DNA of 64,000 nucleotides from Maniola hyperantus. Taxonomy: Eukaryota > Arthropoda > Insecta > Lepidoptera > Nymphalidae. Positions within the stretch are counted from its first letter, which is position 1, and each line of letters begins with the position of its first letter. The notes under the pieces are model-generated. The model worked only from the letters and a program-made list of their open reading frames with translations, was not told where the DNA came from and searched no databases. Location: assembly GCF_902806685.2 (NCBI RefSeq), contig NC_048560.1, forward strand, positions 3,326,492-3,390,491, in the 5' to 3' direction. Positions 1 through 11,164 of this stretch are shown here, in pieces. The translations under genes and the position numbers were made by a program.

Positions 1-193
1 AACAAGTTCTCACGATAAACCTTCATCTTAAATTTTGCAAGATACGCTATTACTTTTGTATGAGTTAAATCCTGCCAGCTACTAATTATTAACAAAGTTT
101 AGAATGATTTTTATCAAGTTATTCTTAACCAACTGCAACATTTTTTTTTTACAAAAATAACAAGTTCTCACGATAAACCTTCATCTTAAATTT
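1..193 (+). repeat. 35-bp direct repeat, 158-bp spacing
   Basis: Positions 1-35 recur exactly at 159-193 (AACAAGTTCTCACGATAAAC and onward). The first copy touches the window edge, so the repeat may be longer. It could be a short tandem duplication or a long target duplication around the A/T-rich stretch at 36-158. No coding signal is present. Confidence 0.8.
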
Positions 194-678
194 CTACCTA
201 TACTACCATTGCACCTGTGATGAATCAAGAAAAAGCTTGATCGGCAAGTGACAAGCGTGTGACAGAGATGCCGCCTGTTGTAGGTTTATGTTAGAAAGGG
301 ACAGGTCTACGCCCTAGTTAAGGAATCTCAAGAATAGCTATTATATCCTTTCTTGGAAGAAGATCGCTTTATGGATGTTTTAGTTGGCCGATATATTATT
401 TTTATTGGTAATTGAAGTCAACAATTTTGAAGTTTTTTCTACTTGCTAGGTACTTGCTTGCTACGTCTTGTGATCAAGTTTTGTAGAATGTTGTAAATTA
501 TTTGAATATTATTAATATTTAATTATCAGCTACGAAACCACATTTTTTTTTATTTAATTTAATTTTTTAATTTAATTTTAATTTATTTTAATTACATTAC
601 ATTTACAATTAAGTATCTACTTATTAAATTTAATCAGGTACCTATACAATTATTACAATATTTACAGGAATATTTAAA
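194..678. other. AT-rich sequence, no gene seen
   Basis: No gene seen. Positions 539-600 are a simple TTTAATTTAA-like low-complexity tract. A short stretch near 350-385 (GGAAGAAGATCGCTTTATGG) resembles the 3' untranslated part of lepidopteran LINEs, but too weakly for a firm call. Confidence 0.5.
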
Positions 679-889
679 ACTAGATGATGCCCGCGACTTC
701 GTCTGCGTGGATTTAGGTTTTTTAAAAATCCTGTGTGAACTCTTTAATTTTCTGGGATAAAAACACTATAGCTTATGTCCTTCCCCAGGATGTAAGCTAA
801 CGCTGTACCAAATTTCATCAAAATCGGTATAACTGTTGGGCCGTGACTAGCAGACAGACAGACACACTTTCGCATTTACAATATTAGTA
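679..889 (-). mobile_element. Family G element (CTAG-ended, Helitron-like)
   Basis: On the minus strand the copy ends in the conserved GCATCATCTAG terminus after a GAA-loop hairpin. On the plus strand it reads CTAGATGATGCCCGCGACTT and runs to CACACTTTCGCATTTACAAT. Other copies lie at 21573, 30637, 39443, 47105, 51790 and 59922. A GGATAT/TAA microsatellite follows at 888-921. Confidence 0.75.
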
Positions 890-1042
890 TGGATATGGAT
901 ATGGATATAATAATAATAATAAGTAACCTTGGGAGTGAATTGCTCAGCGTTGATTTATTATCATTTATTGTATTGAATAATGGTGATAATAAAAAAGATG
1001 AAGTCGGTTAATTAACTGGCAAGTTTTAACAAAATAGATAGA

Positions 1043-1131
1043 ACAATGTGGCGTGTGGAAGTCCATACAAGGGATATAAAATATGTCCAGCATTGGACGT
1101 CAATCGGTTGATAATGATGATGATGATGATA
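1043..1131 (+). mobile_element. RTE-type LINE, 3' terminal fragment
   Basis: The sequence ATGTGGCGTGTGGAAGTCC, then a CCAGCATTGGACGTCAATCG motif and a GATGAT microsatellite, is the usual 3' end of lepidopteran RTE retrotransposons. The same end appears in reverse at 8001-8065. Only the tail remains, as expected for 5'-truncated target-primed insertions. Confidence 0.7.
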
Positions 1132-1138
1132 GACAGGT

Positions 1139-1384
1139 ATCTAAATATATAAAAGGGAAATATGACTGACTGACTGACTAACTGACTGAATGACTGATCT
1201 ATCAACGCACAGCTCAAACTACTGGACGGATCGGGCTGAAATTTGGCATGCATATAGCTATTACGACGTAGGCATCCGCTAAGAAAGGATTTTTGAAAAA
1301 TTCAACCCTTAGGGGGGTGAAATAGCGGTTTGAAATTTGTGTAGTCCACGCGGACGACGCGACGTCACGAGCATAAGCTAGTTT
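1139..1384 (+). mobile_element. Family F Helitron-like element
   Basis: It starts TCTAAATATATAAAAGGG, carries an ACTG microsatellite, the core TCTATCAACGCACAGCTC and CTGGACGGATCGGGCTG, then a terminal CGCGGACGA hairpin and GCATAAGCTAG. It lies between A and T, the Helitron-type target. Confidence 0.75.
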
Positions 1385-1423
1385 TTAGATAAAAATAAAA
1401 ATGCTATTCAAAAACACGTAAAA

Positions 1424-1600
1424 AGAAAAGCTCTTTCTGTTTCTCAGTATTTATTTATCAAAGGCGAGCTTCTACTCGGTAATTAATCATCGTTAATGAG
1501 ATTTGTTGCTTTGATACGTACAGTAAAAATGGCGGCCGGTAAAGATCTTGATGTACTTAGTGTCATTGAGGTCTTTTATAAGGTAGAGAAAGAAGTGTTT
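1424..1600 (+). repeat. Diverged direct duplicate (partner near 2958-3110)
   Basis: The stretch containing TATTTATCAAAGG and GGTAATTAATCAT, then GTTAATGAGATTT and later ATCTTGATGTA, recurs in the same order near 2958-3110. The family A copies at 1684 and 2151 lie between the two. A 75-codon ORF from 1496 crosses into family A at 1684 and is not accepted as a gene. Confidence 0.55.
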
Positions 1601-1683
1601 GATGCTAAACTCAAAGTTTTGGGAACGCCTGTTTTGGTTTTAGATTTTTACAATGTGATAATACATCGACTAGACCATTTTGT

Positions 1684-1905
1684 AGAGTTCCGTACGTCAA
1701 AAGGAAAAACGGAACTCTTATAGGATCACTTGGTTGTGTATCTGTCTGTCTGTCTGCCTGTCGGTCTGTCAAGAAACCTACAGGGTACTTTCCATTGACA
1801 TAGAATCATGAAATTTGGCAGTTAAATAGGTCTTATAGCAGACATTAGGGGAAAAATCTGAAAACCGTTAGTTTGTGGTCACATCACAAAAAAAATTAAC
1901 AATAG
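1684..1905 (+). mobile_element. Family A element, 5' half
   Basis: It begins GAGTTCCGTACGTCAAAAGG, followed by the TCTG microsatellite, AGAAACCTACAGGGTACTTT and the GAATCATGAAATTTGGCAG core. It stops after the AAAAAAAATTAA tract, so the 3' half is missing. Confidence 0.75.
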
Positions 1906-2150
1906 TATGACTACTATTTCTACCATATTATAGATTTAGATACCTCCTACTCTTTTATTAGGCAGCGTCTACACAATAATATTATATTGGTAACATTATA
2001 TTATTCAGTCTGTGCCCTAATCCGGTAGGGTTTCACAAAAACTGATACCCTATTAGTAAAAGCTTCATGTGTCCAACTAAATATACCTGATTACTTTGGC
2101 GACTTTTACGCTGGACTGAGGGGTCGAAACTCGAAAGTGTTTTTGCTTTT

Positions 2151-2745
2151 TAAGGTTCCGTACCTCAAAGGAAAAAAGGAACCGTTTGTTCATAAAACAT
2201 AAACAATTGTGTAATGGTATCCTTAACCACGACACCACACAACCACGCCTTGCGATGAAAAAACACGGTCTGTCAATCAGCTCTGTAAAATAATTATTAA
2301 AATAAGTAATTTTAAACAGTTTTGTGTTTATTTTGCAACACCCTTACAGGATGACTTTGTTGTCTGTCGTCTGTCTGCTGTGTCTGTCAAGAAACCTACA
2401 GGGTACTTTCCGTTGACCTAGAATCATGAAATTTGGCAGGTAGGTAGATCTTACAGCAGGCGTAAGGTGAACATCCGAAAACCATGAATATGTGGTCACA
2501 TCACAAAAAAAATTAAATGTGTTTATAAACAAATAACAGTGTTTTTAACTTTTTAATTAATATTACTAAATCAAAATATGGTGTATCATTTATGAAAAAG
2601 GCTTTACCTCTACATTCTGAAACAAACATTTATTTATTTTTATGCATAATAGTTTTTGATTTATCGCGCAAAATGTCGAAAAAATACGACTGTAGTACGG
2701 AACCCTCATTGCGCGAGCCTGACTTGCACTTGGCCGCTTTTTTTA
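2151..2745 (+). mobile_element. Family A element, interrupted
   Basis: The 5' end (GGTTCCGTACCTCAAAGG) is at 2153-2190. About 145 bp of unrelated sequence follows, and the element resumes near 2335 and runs to the conserved end ACTTGGCCGCTTTTTTTA. The 3' end contains GTACGGAACCCTCATTGCGC, the inverted counterpart of the 5' end. Confidence 0.7.
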
Positions 2746-3160
2746 TATACATACCTATTATTATAGTGATCAGTAGTTTATGATCTTTTATAACTAGGTA
2801 AAATAATAATTAATAGGCACTATTTTTGTTAAGTCCTTTATTTAATTTTCGTTTTAGATCTTTTATCTGAGGCATAATAACCTTATAATAATATTACAGC
2901 GTCCCAAGGTCTGGATTGTTTAAAGTAAAAACAAAATTAGCAATCTGGAACGTATTATGAAAAGCTGTTTTTGTGCTGCTCTGTATTTATCAAAGGAGGG
3001 TAACTTCGCGACGGTAATTAATCATAGTTAATGAGATTTAGCACTTAGCTGCAAAAATTACAGCGTCAGATATGTTAATATCTTGATGTAGTGTTTTATC
3101 GCGTAAATTATATGTTTGAAACTTAAAAATACTGCCCAGCCGACCTACTTGAGTGGATTT
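2746..3160. other. No gene; second copy of the 1424-1600 duplicate
   Basis: The only structure seen is the diverged repeat near 2958-3110 described at 1424. The rest is AT-rich with no coding signal. Confidence 0.5.
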
Positions 3161-3600
3161 TTTGATATTTAATGGGTGAGGCGGGCGATGGAGAGAGTTA
3201 TGTTTGGAGTTTCTCTACGTGATCAAATCAGAAATGCGGAGATCCGTAGGAGAACTAGAGTAACGGACATAGCTCAACGGATAGCGAAGCTGAAGCACAC
3301 GAGTAGATATATAGACCAGAGGGGAAGCTTCATACTAGCGGCTGGCTGTAGGTTCACTCACTCTAGCGCAGCTCACGCACGCCACGACGTGTCACGGACG
3401 CACCGTTTGCCGCCAAACTGGGCGCACGGAGCGTCCGTGGCACGTCGTGGTGTGTGTGAACTAGTGTGAAGCTTCCCCTCTGGTCTATAATATCTACTCG
3501 TGTGGCTGAAGTGGCAATGGGCAGGGCACATACCTAGTTCGTAAAACCGATAGACGTTGGGGTCCCTAGGTGCTGGAATGGCGACCTCGCACCAAACCTA
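3161..3600 (+). pseudogene. RTE LINE fragment, split by a MITE
   Basis: Translation from about 3180 gives AMERVMFGVSLRDQIRNAEI and RRRTRVTDIAQRIAKLK, then after the MITE WQWAGH and RRWGP.VLEWR. This is the C-terminal part of the RTE reverse-transcriptase ORF. It is broken by the 209-bp insertion at 3296-3504 and by frame changes after it, so it is dead. Confidence 0.85.
3296..3504. mobile_element. 209-bp foldback MITE inside the RTE ORF
   Basis: Near-perfect terminal inverted repeats of about 45 bp begin CACACGAGTAGATAT and pass AGACCAGAGGGGAAGCTTCA. A second inner inverted pair (CACGACGTGTCACGGACGC and its complement) makes almost the whole element a hairpin. The target duplication GCTGAAG is at 3289-3295 and 3505-3511. 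Adding one more base gives AGCTGAAG/GGCTGAAG, so a decayed 8-bp hAT-type duplication is possible. Confidence 0.9.
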
Positions 3601-5540
3601 CGTAACTACTGTATACTCCCTTAAAACCAAAATTAAACAATACTTGTTATTTTTTGTAAGCACCTTGAACATAATCCTATCCACCTATCTACATAATAGA
3701 TGTAAGGAGTTATAGGCAGAGAAACCTAGAGTACAGAAATGTACTAGGTAGGTACTTATTCTTTACTCTAGGCATTACCAGATCAAAGAACACGAAATAA
3801 AATAATGTTATATTCCTACATGGCACATAGACAAATGATGTTATGTAAAGCGAAAAAATATATCACTATCAATGCTTATACGAAGTCTACGAGGATTGTA
3901 TTAAAGTGGAAACTGAAAGCAAAGGACAAAAACAGATTAAACTTTGCTGCAAAGCAATTGCATTTCTAGTTTAAAATAACTCAGACAAACTGTTACTATA
4001 AAAACAAATAATTACGATTCGCCAACTCCACATACCTACATGGAATATTAATACAAGTGCAGTGAAAGAGATGGGCATATTTAAGACGTGTTATAGAGAA
4101 GGATAGAATATTCATATGGCATAGAGTAAGTGCAACACATATAAAGTTTGTAGCTACATTAAATTATTGTTCGCTTTGGGATTTAGCTGAGCAATTTATT
4201 CTATTAATTGAGAGATACTGTGTGATGATAAATTTCAATTTGAGAGTTTATCCGCAACGACTTAAATTCTTGTTAGGATAACACAGGTAGAATTATGGTG
4301 GTCGCAAGGCATGTTCTAAGGAAATGCGTATGAATGATTCGGCTAAATCGCATCGTATGAGCTGATAGTGATTTAAAGCGATCTATTAATAAATAACAAT
4401 ATTATACTTAACAGACTAGCTTATGCCCGTGACTTCTTTCGCGTGGACTATACAAAATACCTATTTCAAACTGCTATTTTACCTCCTTAGACTAAAATTA
4501 GACTAAAATCACTTAAAAAAATCATAATTGAAGTAAATTTTGTTCAAGTAATTCCAATTTTAGCAAGCAGTCTCAGTCTCTACCAAACAATTTATGTTTA
4601 TAAAGAGAAATCCCATATATCGTAAGTACCCCTAGATGACCTACATCAAAACTGTTTCAACTCAAAAGCCTTATCTTTTGATATTTTCATTTTCTGACCC
4701 CTGACTCGATTATTATCTCTATGGGAATACAATTTATTTAAAACACACAATTCATTCTAAATTCAGGACCAGAAAGTCTTCCGTAAATTATCAACAATTT
4801 TTTTTTGAGTTGAAGCAGTTTTGATTCAGGGGTGCGATATATTGTTTTAGAAAAGATCCTTTGATTAATTGTCACCTCCATACACAAATTACTCTATGAC
4901 ACAAGGGCGGGAAACGAATCCTACTCAGTATTTGCCCCGGCATCTATACGGGAATACGCGTCCGTGTCAATTAAATAACGTTATGTTATATTACGTCACT
5001 TCACGTGTTATATTAAAATAACGTTACAAATATTGACATTAATTAATTAATATAAACTTTTTTCGAACTTTAAATGTTTTAACATAGACCTGTGTTATTT
5101 TAATTTTGATTTTTTTATCTGTAAAGCCATAGATGAGACAATTTTTTTAAATTCTAACTTTTAAAATAGAATGTAACTTTTTAAGTTTTGCTTTTTAAAA
5201 TTGGAACCTAAGTTATGTGAGAAGATTTAAATTGTGAATATTTGAGTATTTACTTGTGAAAATATTCTGTTTGGATTGAGGATTGCTTTGGTGAGTTTAT
5301 TATGATATTTTATGCACGAAAAATTTTGTGTAAATCTATAACTCAGCATTACAATCGGTATTTGCGGTTCATAATAGCTACACGGAGCCTTATCATTTTT
5401 GTTTATTTATCATAATTGTTGTATTTTATATTAATTGTTGATAGCTAAGACGAGACGAATTACCTACCTACCTAGGTACTTTACCTATCGTCTTATGATT
5501 TGAAACGCATGGAAAAGGATTTTTTATCGATTACAAGTTA
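3601..5540. other. No gene seen; single family F scrap
   Basis: AT-rich sequence without a supported exon. The only recognisable repeat is a minus-strand family F scrap at about 4422-4500 (CTAGCTTATGCCCGTGACTT). Confidence 0.5.
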
Positions 5541-5598
5541 ACCATTGACTGCGATCTCACCTGATGGTAAGTATGATGCAGATTAAGACGGAAGCGAT
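5541..5598 (-). mobile_element. SINE-C tail fragment
   Basis: GACTGCGATCTCACCTGATG, then a diverged GGTAAGTATGATGCAGATTA, is the reverse of the SINE-C 3' tail. It abuts the family A copy that follows. Confidence 0.6.
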
Positions 5599-5599
5599 T

Positions 5600-5833
5600 A
5601 GATCACACAAAAAAAAATTCACTGTGGTAATGAACTAATAATTAGTATTTTCAATAATTTTCGAAGTAAGATAACTATATCAAGTGGGGTATCATAATAT
5701 GAAAGGTCTTCACTTGTGCATTCTAAAAAACAGATTTTTATTTATTTGAATTACCTATCGTGCAAAATGTCGAAACAATACAACTGTGGTACGGAACCCT
5801 CGTTGCGCGAGCCTGAGGCACTTGACCGGTTTT
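5600..5833 (+). mobile_element. Family A element, 3' half
   Basis: It runs from the ATCACACAAAAA tract through ATCAAGTGGGGTATCAT and ends GCACTTGACCGGTTTTTTTT. The TCTG-bearing 5' half is missing. Confidence 0.75.
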
Positions 5834-6735
5834 TTTTCGTGTTGTGTCTCACATGCCACAGTTTCTTCCATCGCTTCTTCTGCTTGAGGTGGAGGAAGCG
5901 CCGGGATAACCAAATCTTAGTTATAGGATGTGATGTGTTGCACAATTTAAGAAATAAACGATTCCTTTCTTCTTTTTTGCGTATGCGGAAATTCATCTTG
6001 TTTTACGTCATTTTTGTCAATCGTAGAGCAACTTTAGAACATCTTTTTCTCTACCTACCTACCTACTCTTTAAAAATCACTCAATCCTATCTAAAAATTA
6101 ACAGGCCCACAGGACTTGAATCCAAAGACATAAAAAAATTAAAAAAGCGTGTATTTTTATTAACAAACTAACGTAAAGCACACAAATTATCACGGTCAGA
6201 AAAATCCATTCGTCCCAGTTCATTTTGTAGACCGACTGGCGCCGATTCTCTTGTCTTTCTCTTAACTAAATTTAGAGCATCTGAATCTTTTTCTTTCCAA
6301 TATTGCTAACAAAGCACGGAACATGAATTTTACATTTAAAGACTCTAAATTTTAGTTCACGCTACGAATTTAAACCATAGGCTCGCGGTCTGGCAGCTAA
6401 AGTCACGAGGTTTGGCGGCTCTAAATTAAATTTAAAACTGTCAAACTATGTCTATCTTTTTCATATAACATTAGTAAGAAGAGGATGCAAATACTCTAAA
6501 TTTTAGGTGTGCTCAGAATCAGCACCATTTTAATGTTGCTTTAGTTTATTCGAAAAAAGGCATCGGTAGCACCTGTTGTTTAAAAGAACCCATTCCCGAA
6601 GCAACGAAACAAGTTTTCATGGCATAAAAAACATAAAAAAATACATAGCGGCTTGATGTTTTGAATGAATGATTTTGAATATGTACTTAGTTTTCTTTGA
6701 AAACAATAGAAATTATATTGCTTTAAAAATTAATC
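5834..6735. other. No gene seen
   Basis: Open frames here are short, and the longest (to 6171) starts inside the family A copy. No repeat family is recognised with confidence. Confidence 0.5.
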
Positions 6736-6736
6736 T

Positions 6737-6832
6737 AAATATATAAAAAGAAAAGGTGACTAACTGACTGACTGATCTATCAACGCACAGCTCAAACTAC
6801 TGGACGGATCGGGCTGAAATTTGGCATCCAGA
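6737..6832 (+). mobile_element. Family F element, 5' part only
   Basis: It starts TCTAAATATATAAAAAG and includes the ACTG tract and CTACTGGACGGATCGGGCTG. It breaks off after AAATTTGGCATCCA, so the CTAG end is lost. Confidence 0.75.
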
Positions 6833-7191
6833 CGAAAACTAGGCCAAGATAGCCTTAAATTATTTAGTCATGGTATTTCCCACGTATATTTTAACGATAC
6901 TTATACCATTTAGGACGTCTTATTTAGGAAGGTGGAAAAGCCCTTTAGAAACGACTGTAATCGTAAATATCTTATGATAAACGATATTACAAGTCTATGG
7001 AAATTATTGTATTTGCCGATTCTCGTCCACTCATAAAGTGAGTGAATTTGAATGAAAACTTGACTGAATGTAATCGTAAATTTAATGTATGTAAACACAC
7101 GTCAAAGATTTCGCATTGTCCTGTCAAATAACTCACTCCATTTGCGATCAGATTTAACTTCCAGTGTATGTTTGCACAATAATTTATAGGG

Positions 7192-7612
7192 TTTTTAGGG
7201 CTCCGTACCTCAAAACGAAAAACGGAACCCTTATATGATCACTTTGTTGTCTGTCTGTCAGTCTATCGAGAAACCTACAGGATACCGTTGACCTAGAATC
7301 ATGAAATTTGGTAGATAGGTAGGTCTTATAGCAGACATTTGGGGAAAAATTTGAAAACCGTGAATTCAGGGTTACATCACACAAAAATAATTAAATCGTG
7401 GTCATGAACTAATAATTAGTATTTTCAATTTTCGAAGTAAGATAACTGTATCGATTGGGGTTTCATATGGAAGGGTTTTACATGTGCATTCTAAAACATA
7501 TTTTTATTTATTTTTATGCATCAGTTTCGGAATTATCGTGCAAAATGTCTAAAAAATACGACTGTATTACGGAACCCTCGTTGCGCGAGCCTGACTCGCA
7601 CTTTGTCGGTTT
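7192..7612 (+). mobile_element. Family A element, near full length
   Basis: It starts GGGCTCCGTACCTCAAAACG, with a short TCTG tract and the GAATCATGAAATTTGGTAG core, and ends GCACTTTGTCGGTTTTT. The short ORFs here follow the repeat and are not genes. Confidence 0.85.
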
Positions 7613-7870
7613 TTATATTTAGATGGATTCGCTCATTCAAATCCTATTTGACTTAAATAAAATCAAATTCATTCATTCATTGACCATTCATTAGGTTCAA
7701 TTACGTGCACCATAATATGTATTTTTAAGTCACTGTTGTTTGAATAAAAGATTTGTAAACGTACGATATCACATTTTTGCATCCCAAATTATTAAATGGT
7801 TGTTGATATTTCAGTCAGTGACCCCGAATAACGATGAATTGTTTTTTTATGAACTAGCTAATGTCCACGA

Positions 7871-7945
7871 CGTTGAATGAATGAATGTATGAATAAACGA
7901 AAGGATGAATGAATGAAGGAATGAATGAATGATTTATTCTATAAA
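7871..7945 (+). repeat. GAAT-type microsatellite
   Basis: Imperfect repeats of GAAT/GAAG. They precede a family-like polyadenylated scrap and have no coding role. Confidence 0.7.
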
Positions 7946-8000
7946 ATGCAGGTACTTACAATAAGTTGAAACACGACGTTGTTGTGACGTGTTGACATCT

Positions 8001-8577
8001 GAATCATCATCATTATCATTATCATTATCAACCGATAGACGTCCAATGCTCAACGTACTGGTAGGCAGTGGCGTGCACAGGAGTTCAAGCTAGGGTATGC
8101 ATTTAGGTATGAACTTATTACACGGCAGGTTAAAATGAAAAATAAGCATTGATTTATTACAATGAGGGTAAGCAGTGCGTTTATGCCTCTATGAGCTGCA
8201 CGCCACTGCTGGTAGGTCTCCTATGTGGACTTCTACACGCCACGGTCTTGAGCCACCTGAATCTATCAGCTTCCTGCGATTCGTTTGAATATCGCCTCAC
8301 CACCTAGTCTTCACGGGCTATTCCAACGCTGGGCTTTCTAGTACGAGGTTGCCATTCCAGCACCTTGGGACCCCAACGTCTATCAGTTTTTCGAACAATG
8401 TGCCTTGCCCATCGTCACTTCAGCTTTGCAACTCGTTGTGGTATGTCGATTACTATGTTTCTTCTGCGGATCTCCTCATTCCTGATTTGATCACGTAAAG
8501 AAACTCCAAGCAACTCTACATCACCTGCTGAGTGACTCTGAGCTTTCTTAGAAAGCCCATAGTTAGTACCTGCCTAA
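8001..8577 (-). pseudogene. RTE LINE 3' fragment, minus strand
   Basis: Read on the minus strand, this contains the SLRDQIRNEEI-like and VLEWQP-like segments of the RTE C-terminal ORF, then the ATGTGGACTTC-type 3' end and a GATAAT microsatellite at 8001-8040. MITE-E interrupts it at 8066-8208. It is truncated and decayed. Confidence 0.8.
8066..8208. mobile_element. MITE-E, 143-bp hAT-type element
   Basis: Terminal inverted repeats are CAGTGGCGTGCA/TGCACGCCACTG. A perfect 8-bp target duplication CTGGTAGG lies at 8058-8065 and 8209-8216. Target length and the CAGTGGCG end fit the hAT superfamily. It is inserted in the RTE tail and has no coding capacity. Confidence 0.92.
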
Positions 8578-8662
8578 CCATTCGAGGAGTGATTAGCCAC
8601 CGAATCCAACTCGTTGCAACGTCCAACAAGGACAGCGTTGTCTGCATGGATTTTGGTTATTA

Positions 8663-8812
8663 AAAATACCTAAAGGGGCATGGGTTTATTAAAAAACTGC
8701 CATACCCCTTCCAGGTTAGCCCGCTTCGATCTTAGACTGCATCGTCACTTACCACCAGGTGAGATAACAGTCAAGAGCTAACTTGTATCTGAATTAGTAA
8801 ATAAAAAACCGT
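8663..8812 (+). mobile_element. SINE-C, 3' part
   Basis: It runs from GGGGCATGGGTTTATTAAAA through CCATACCCCTTCCAGGTTAG and CTTAGACTGCATCGTCACTT to CTAACTTGTATCTGAA. The tRNA-like head is missing. Confidence 0.75.
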
Positions 8813-9229
8813 GGGAACGTTTTGATTTTTCGAGATGAAAATACTCGTATATCCAATCTCACTCTTCAATCTTCTTAAACCCATGCAAAAAATCACATCG
8901 ATTTGTTTGCAAAGAAAACGGATGCCGGTATACGCATAGCAGGATTTAGCATAAAAATAATAAAAAACCTATAAATTAAGTTACCTATTGTTTAAATAAA
9001 TAACCGATTGTTCACAAAAGGAAATGGTAACAAAAAACAGGCCCCTTTTTCATTTGTTTATGTATCTGATATAAATAACCCTGGGTTTAACGATAAAAAA
9101 CATAAAAAAACTTTTGTTTTACGCATTGTTTAAATCTCGATCACAGGCAGTTTGTCTGTCAATGATTTATCGATTTTACTGTTCGCTCGTAAAAATGCCA
9201 GGGTCTGGATCCGTACTGTAGGTAAAGTG

Positions 9230-9580
9230 CGTGGCCAAAAGTAAAGAAAAATTTTATATATTATAATAATATTTTAATATTTTATATATTATATGTATTT
9301 ATATTTTTCATATATTATGTATATAATTATGTATGATAAGTATTATTATTGTATATAAGTTGATTTGGGTATTTATTATAAGATATTTATGTAGTTTATT
9401 AGATTCTAGTACCGTAGACCTATTCCACTTCTTGATACGCCTCACTCACAACCTTGAATGGGAAGCTGGAAGAAATCTCTGTTTAGAGATAAGCATTTCC
9501 GATGTAACTTAATTTATTATTACTTTGTAACTACAATTTTTGGTACATGAATAATAAAAATAAATAAATAAAGTAAAAGT
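9230..9580 (+). mobile_element. LINE 3' untranslated relic with AT-rich tract
   Basis: A TA-rich low-complexity tract (9250-9370) is followed by GGAAGAAATCTCTGTTTAGA and GATAAGCATTTCCGATGTAA, ending in an AATAAATAAATAAA tail. This resembles the 3' UTR of lepidopteran LINEs. No ORF remains. Confidence 0.5.
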
Positions 9581-9869
9581 AATCAAGGAGACTTGACATT
9601 AAAATAATAATATCTTGTTAGAGCAACCTAGGTGTATAGAAAAGCTCTGAAGTGTGATAGAGACAAAAACACAGTTTTTGTCTTTGTCATAGTTTAGCTT
9701 TTTTTGTTGGGCACGTTGTTGTTTGTGCCCAACAAACCTCTGTGATAGTAATTTTCTGTTTTAAATGTTGTATTGAAGGTGTGTAGAAGCCATTTATGGT
9801 GCATTGCTGTGTAAAAGTTGTAGCGAACGCAATGAAACATAACCTTCATACATAAGTAGGCACCTTCAA

Positions 9870-10048
9870 AGCCTCAATAGTTCAACCGGTATAGGAGTGG
9901 ACTGAAAACCGAAAGGTCGACGGTTCAAACCCCGCCCGTTGCACTATTGTCGTACCTACTCCTAGCACAAGCCTGACGCTTAATTGGAGAGGAAAGGGGA
10001 ATATTAGTCATTTAATATGGCTAATATTCTTTAAAAAAAAAAAAAAAG
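9870..10048 (+). mobile_element. SINE-D (tRNA-Phe-like head) with A tail
   Basis: The head has an A-box-like ATAGTTCAACCGG and a B box GGTTCAAACCC. The anticodon-region sequence GGACTGAAAACC fits a tRNA-Phe ancestor. The body ends GGCTAATATTCTTT plus a 15-base A tail. Other copies lie at 18930, 27480, 38045 and 41697. Confidence 0.85.
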
Positions 10049-10099
10049 TATGATTTCTTTTGTTGTTTTGTCCCTTTCGGGTATACGCCTCCGCCGGTC

Positions 10100-10262
10100 T
10101 CTTTAGTCTGAGAATAAACATCGGTAGATTTGTAGAGCACTGTCTCGGTCGTTGAGACCGACAAAGCGTCATATGGGTATGAGTGACAGAGACAACGCTC
10201 TACAAAGATGAAATGTCATTCTAAAGGCCGATGTTCATCACTTTCGGCCGCGTACTGTACTT
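10100..10262. mobile_element. CAGTACG-type MITE copy
   Basis: It contains AGATTTGTAGAGCACTGTCT and its inverted counterpart GACAACGCTCTACAAAGAT, and ends GGCCGATGTTCATCACTTTC with GGCCGCGTACTG. The same element underlies the array at 11472-12812. The right end abuts TA. Confidence 0.7.
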
Positions 10263-10359
10263 GTACTCCTTGGTACATAAATTGTTTCGATAACAGATAG
10301 CTATGTGAAATTTTCCACCAGTGGATACCTATTACTTAAAAGTACTGGCAGTACTGAAG

Positions 10360-10510
10360 TCTTACAGCCGTACTCAGAGTCGCTTAATCGTTACTTAAGT
10401 TTAGTTAAAACGAGTCAGAGCTACTTATATCTCTCACAAAAATCTGTCTCGTTTTAGCTCAATCTTAAGTACCGATTAGCTACTCTGATTACGGCGGTTA
10501 GTTATTAGCG
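10360..10510. mobile_element. Foldback relic related to the 29403 MITE
   Basis: It shares TTAAAACGAGTCAGAGC and ATCTGTCTCGTTTTAGCTCA with the element at 29403-29546. The ends are worn. Confidence 0.5.
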
Positions 10511-10769
10511 CTTCAATTCAATTAATTTAGTGAGTAAAAATCTCACTCAATCGAATTTTTCTCAGAAGAGTGGACCATCTACTGTAGATTTAACCCACAA
10601 AAGAGGAGTAATAAGTAAATTAAAAATGGGAAGTATTTCATACAGGCAAAAAATACAGAGCGCCTGTTATCACACAAAATAATCTTTATCTTCCCATGCC
10701 GCCACGATCTACATCTTTATTTCATCTCAGGTATGTTTTATCTTGAATTTCTTTAGGGTTCCGTATAAA

Positions 10770-10984
10770 TAATCTAAATATATGAAACTAACTGACTGAC
10801 TGACTGATGCAATGCAAAGCTCAAACTAATGGACGGATCGGGCTGAAATTTGGCATGCAGATACCTATTATGACGTACAGGCATCTGCTAAGGAAGGGGT
10901 TTTGAAAATTCAACCCCCAAGGGGGTGAAATAGGGGTTTGAAATTTGTGCAGTCCACGCGGACGAAGTCGCGAGCATAAGCTAG
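10770..10984 (+). mobile_element. Family F Helitron-like element
   Basis: It starts TCTAAATATATGAAAC, has ACTG repeats and the GGACGGATCGGGCTGAAATT core, and ends GTCGCGAGCATAAGCTAG before T. Confidence 0.8.
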
Positions 10985-11001
10985 TATTTTATAACTATAG
11001 T

Positions 11002-11155
11002 GTGCGACAGGTCGAGATGGCAATCCGGGTGGTGACGCCCCGCACACCCGCACAGCCCCCGTGCCCACCCGGTGTGGGATAGCGTAGGTGACGTGAGGGG
11101 GTACGGGGCGGCTCCACCGCCTCATACCGCGATTGCCATGTCGACCTGTCACGTA
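11002..11155. mobile_element. GC-rich MITE (ACAGGTCGA ends)
   Basis: The ends are GACAGGTCGAGATGGCAATC and the complement GATTGCCATGTCGACCTGTC, flanking a GC-rich core. A second copy is at 56245-56365 and a fragment at 61033-61087. No target duplication is clear. Confidence 0.75.
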
Positions 11156-11164
11156 GGTACAGTA

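Noticed and set aside
1496..1723. 75-codon ORF
   Set aside because: Its last part is family A sequence (FRTSKGKTELL), which appears in frame at 18233 and 36328 too.
9871..9940. tRNA-Phe gene
   Set aside because: The head has A and B boxes but mispaired stems, an unrelated SINE body and an A tail, and the same unit recurs four more times. It is a SINE-D head.
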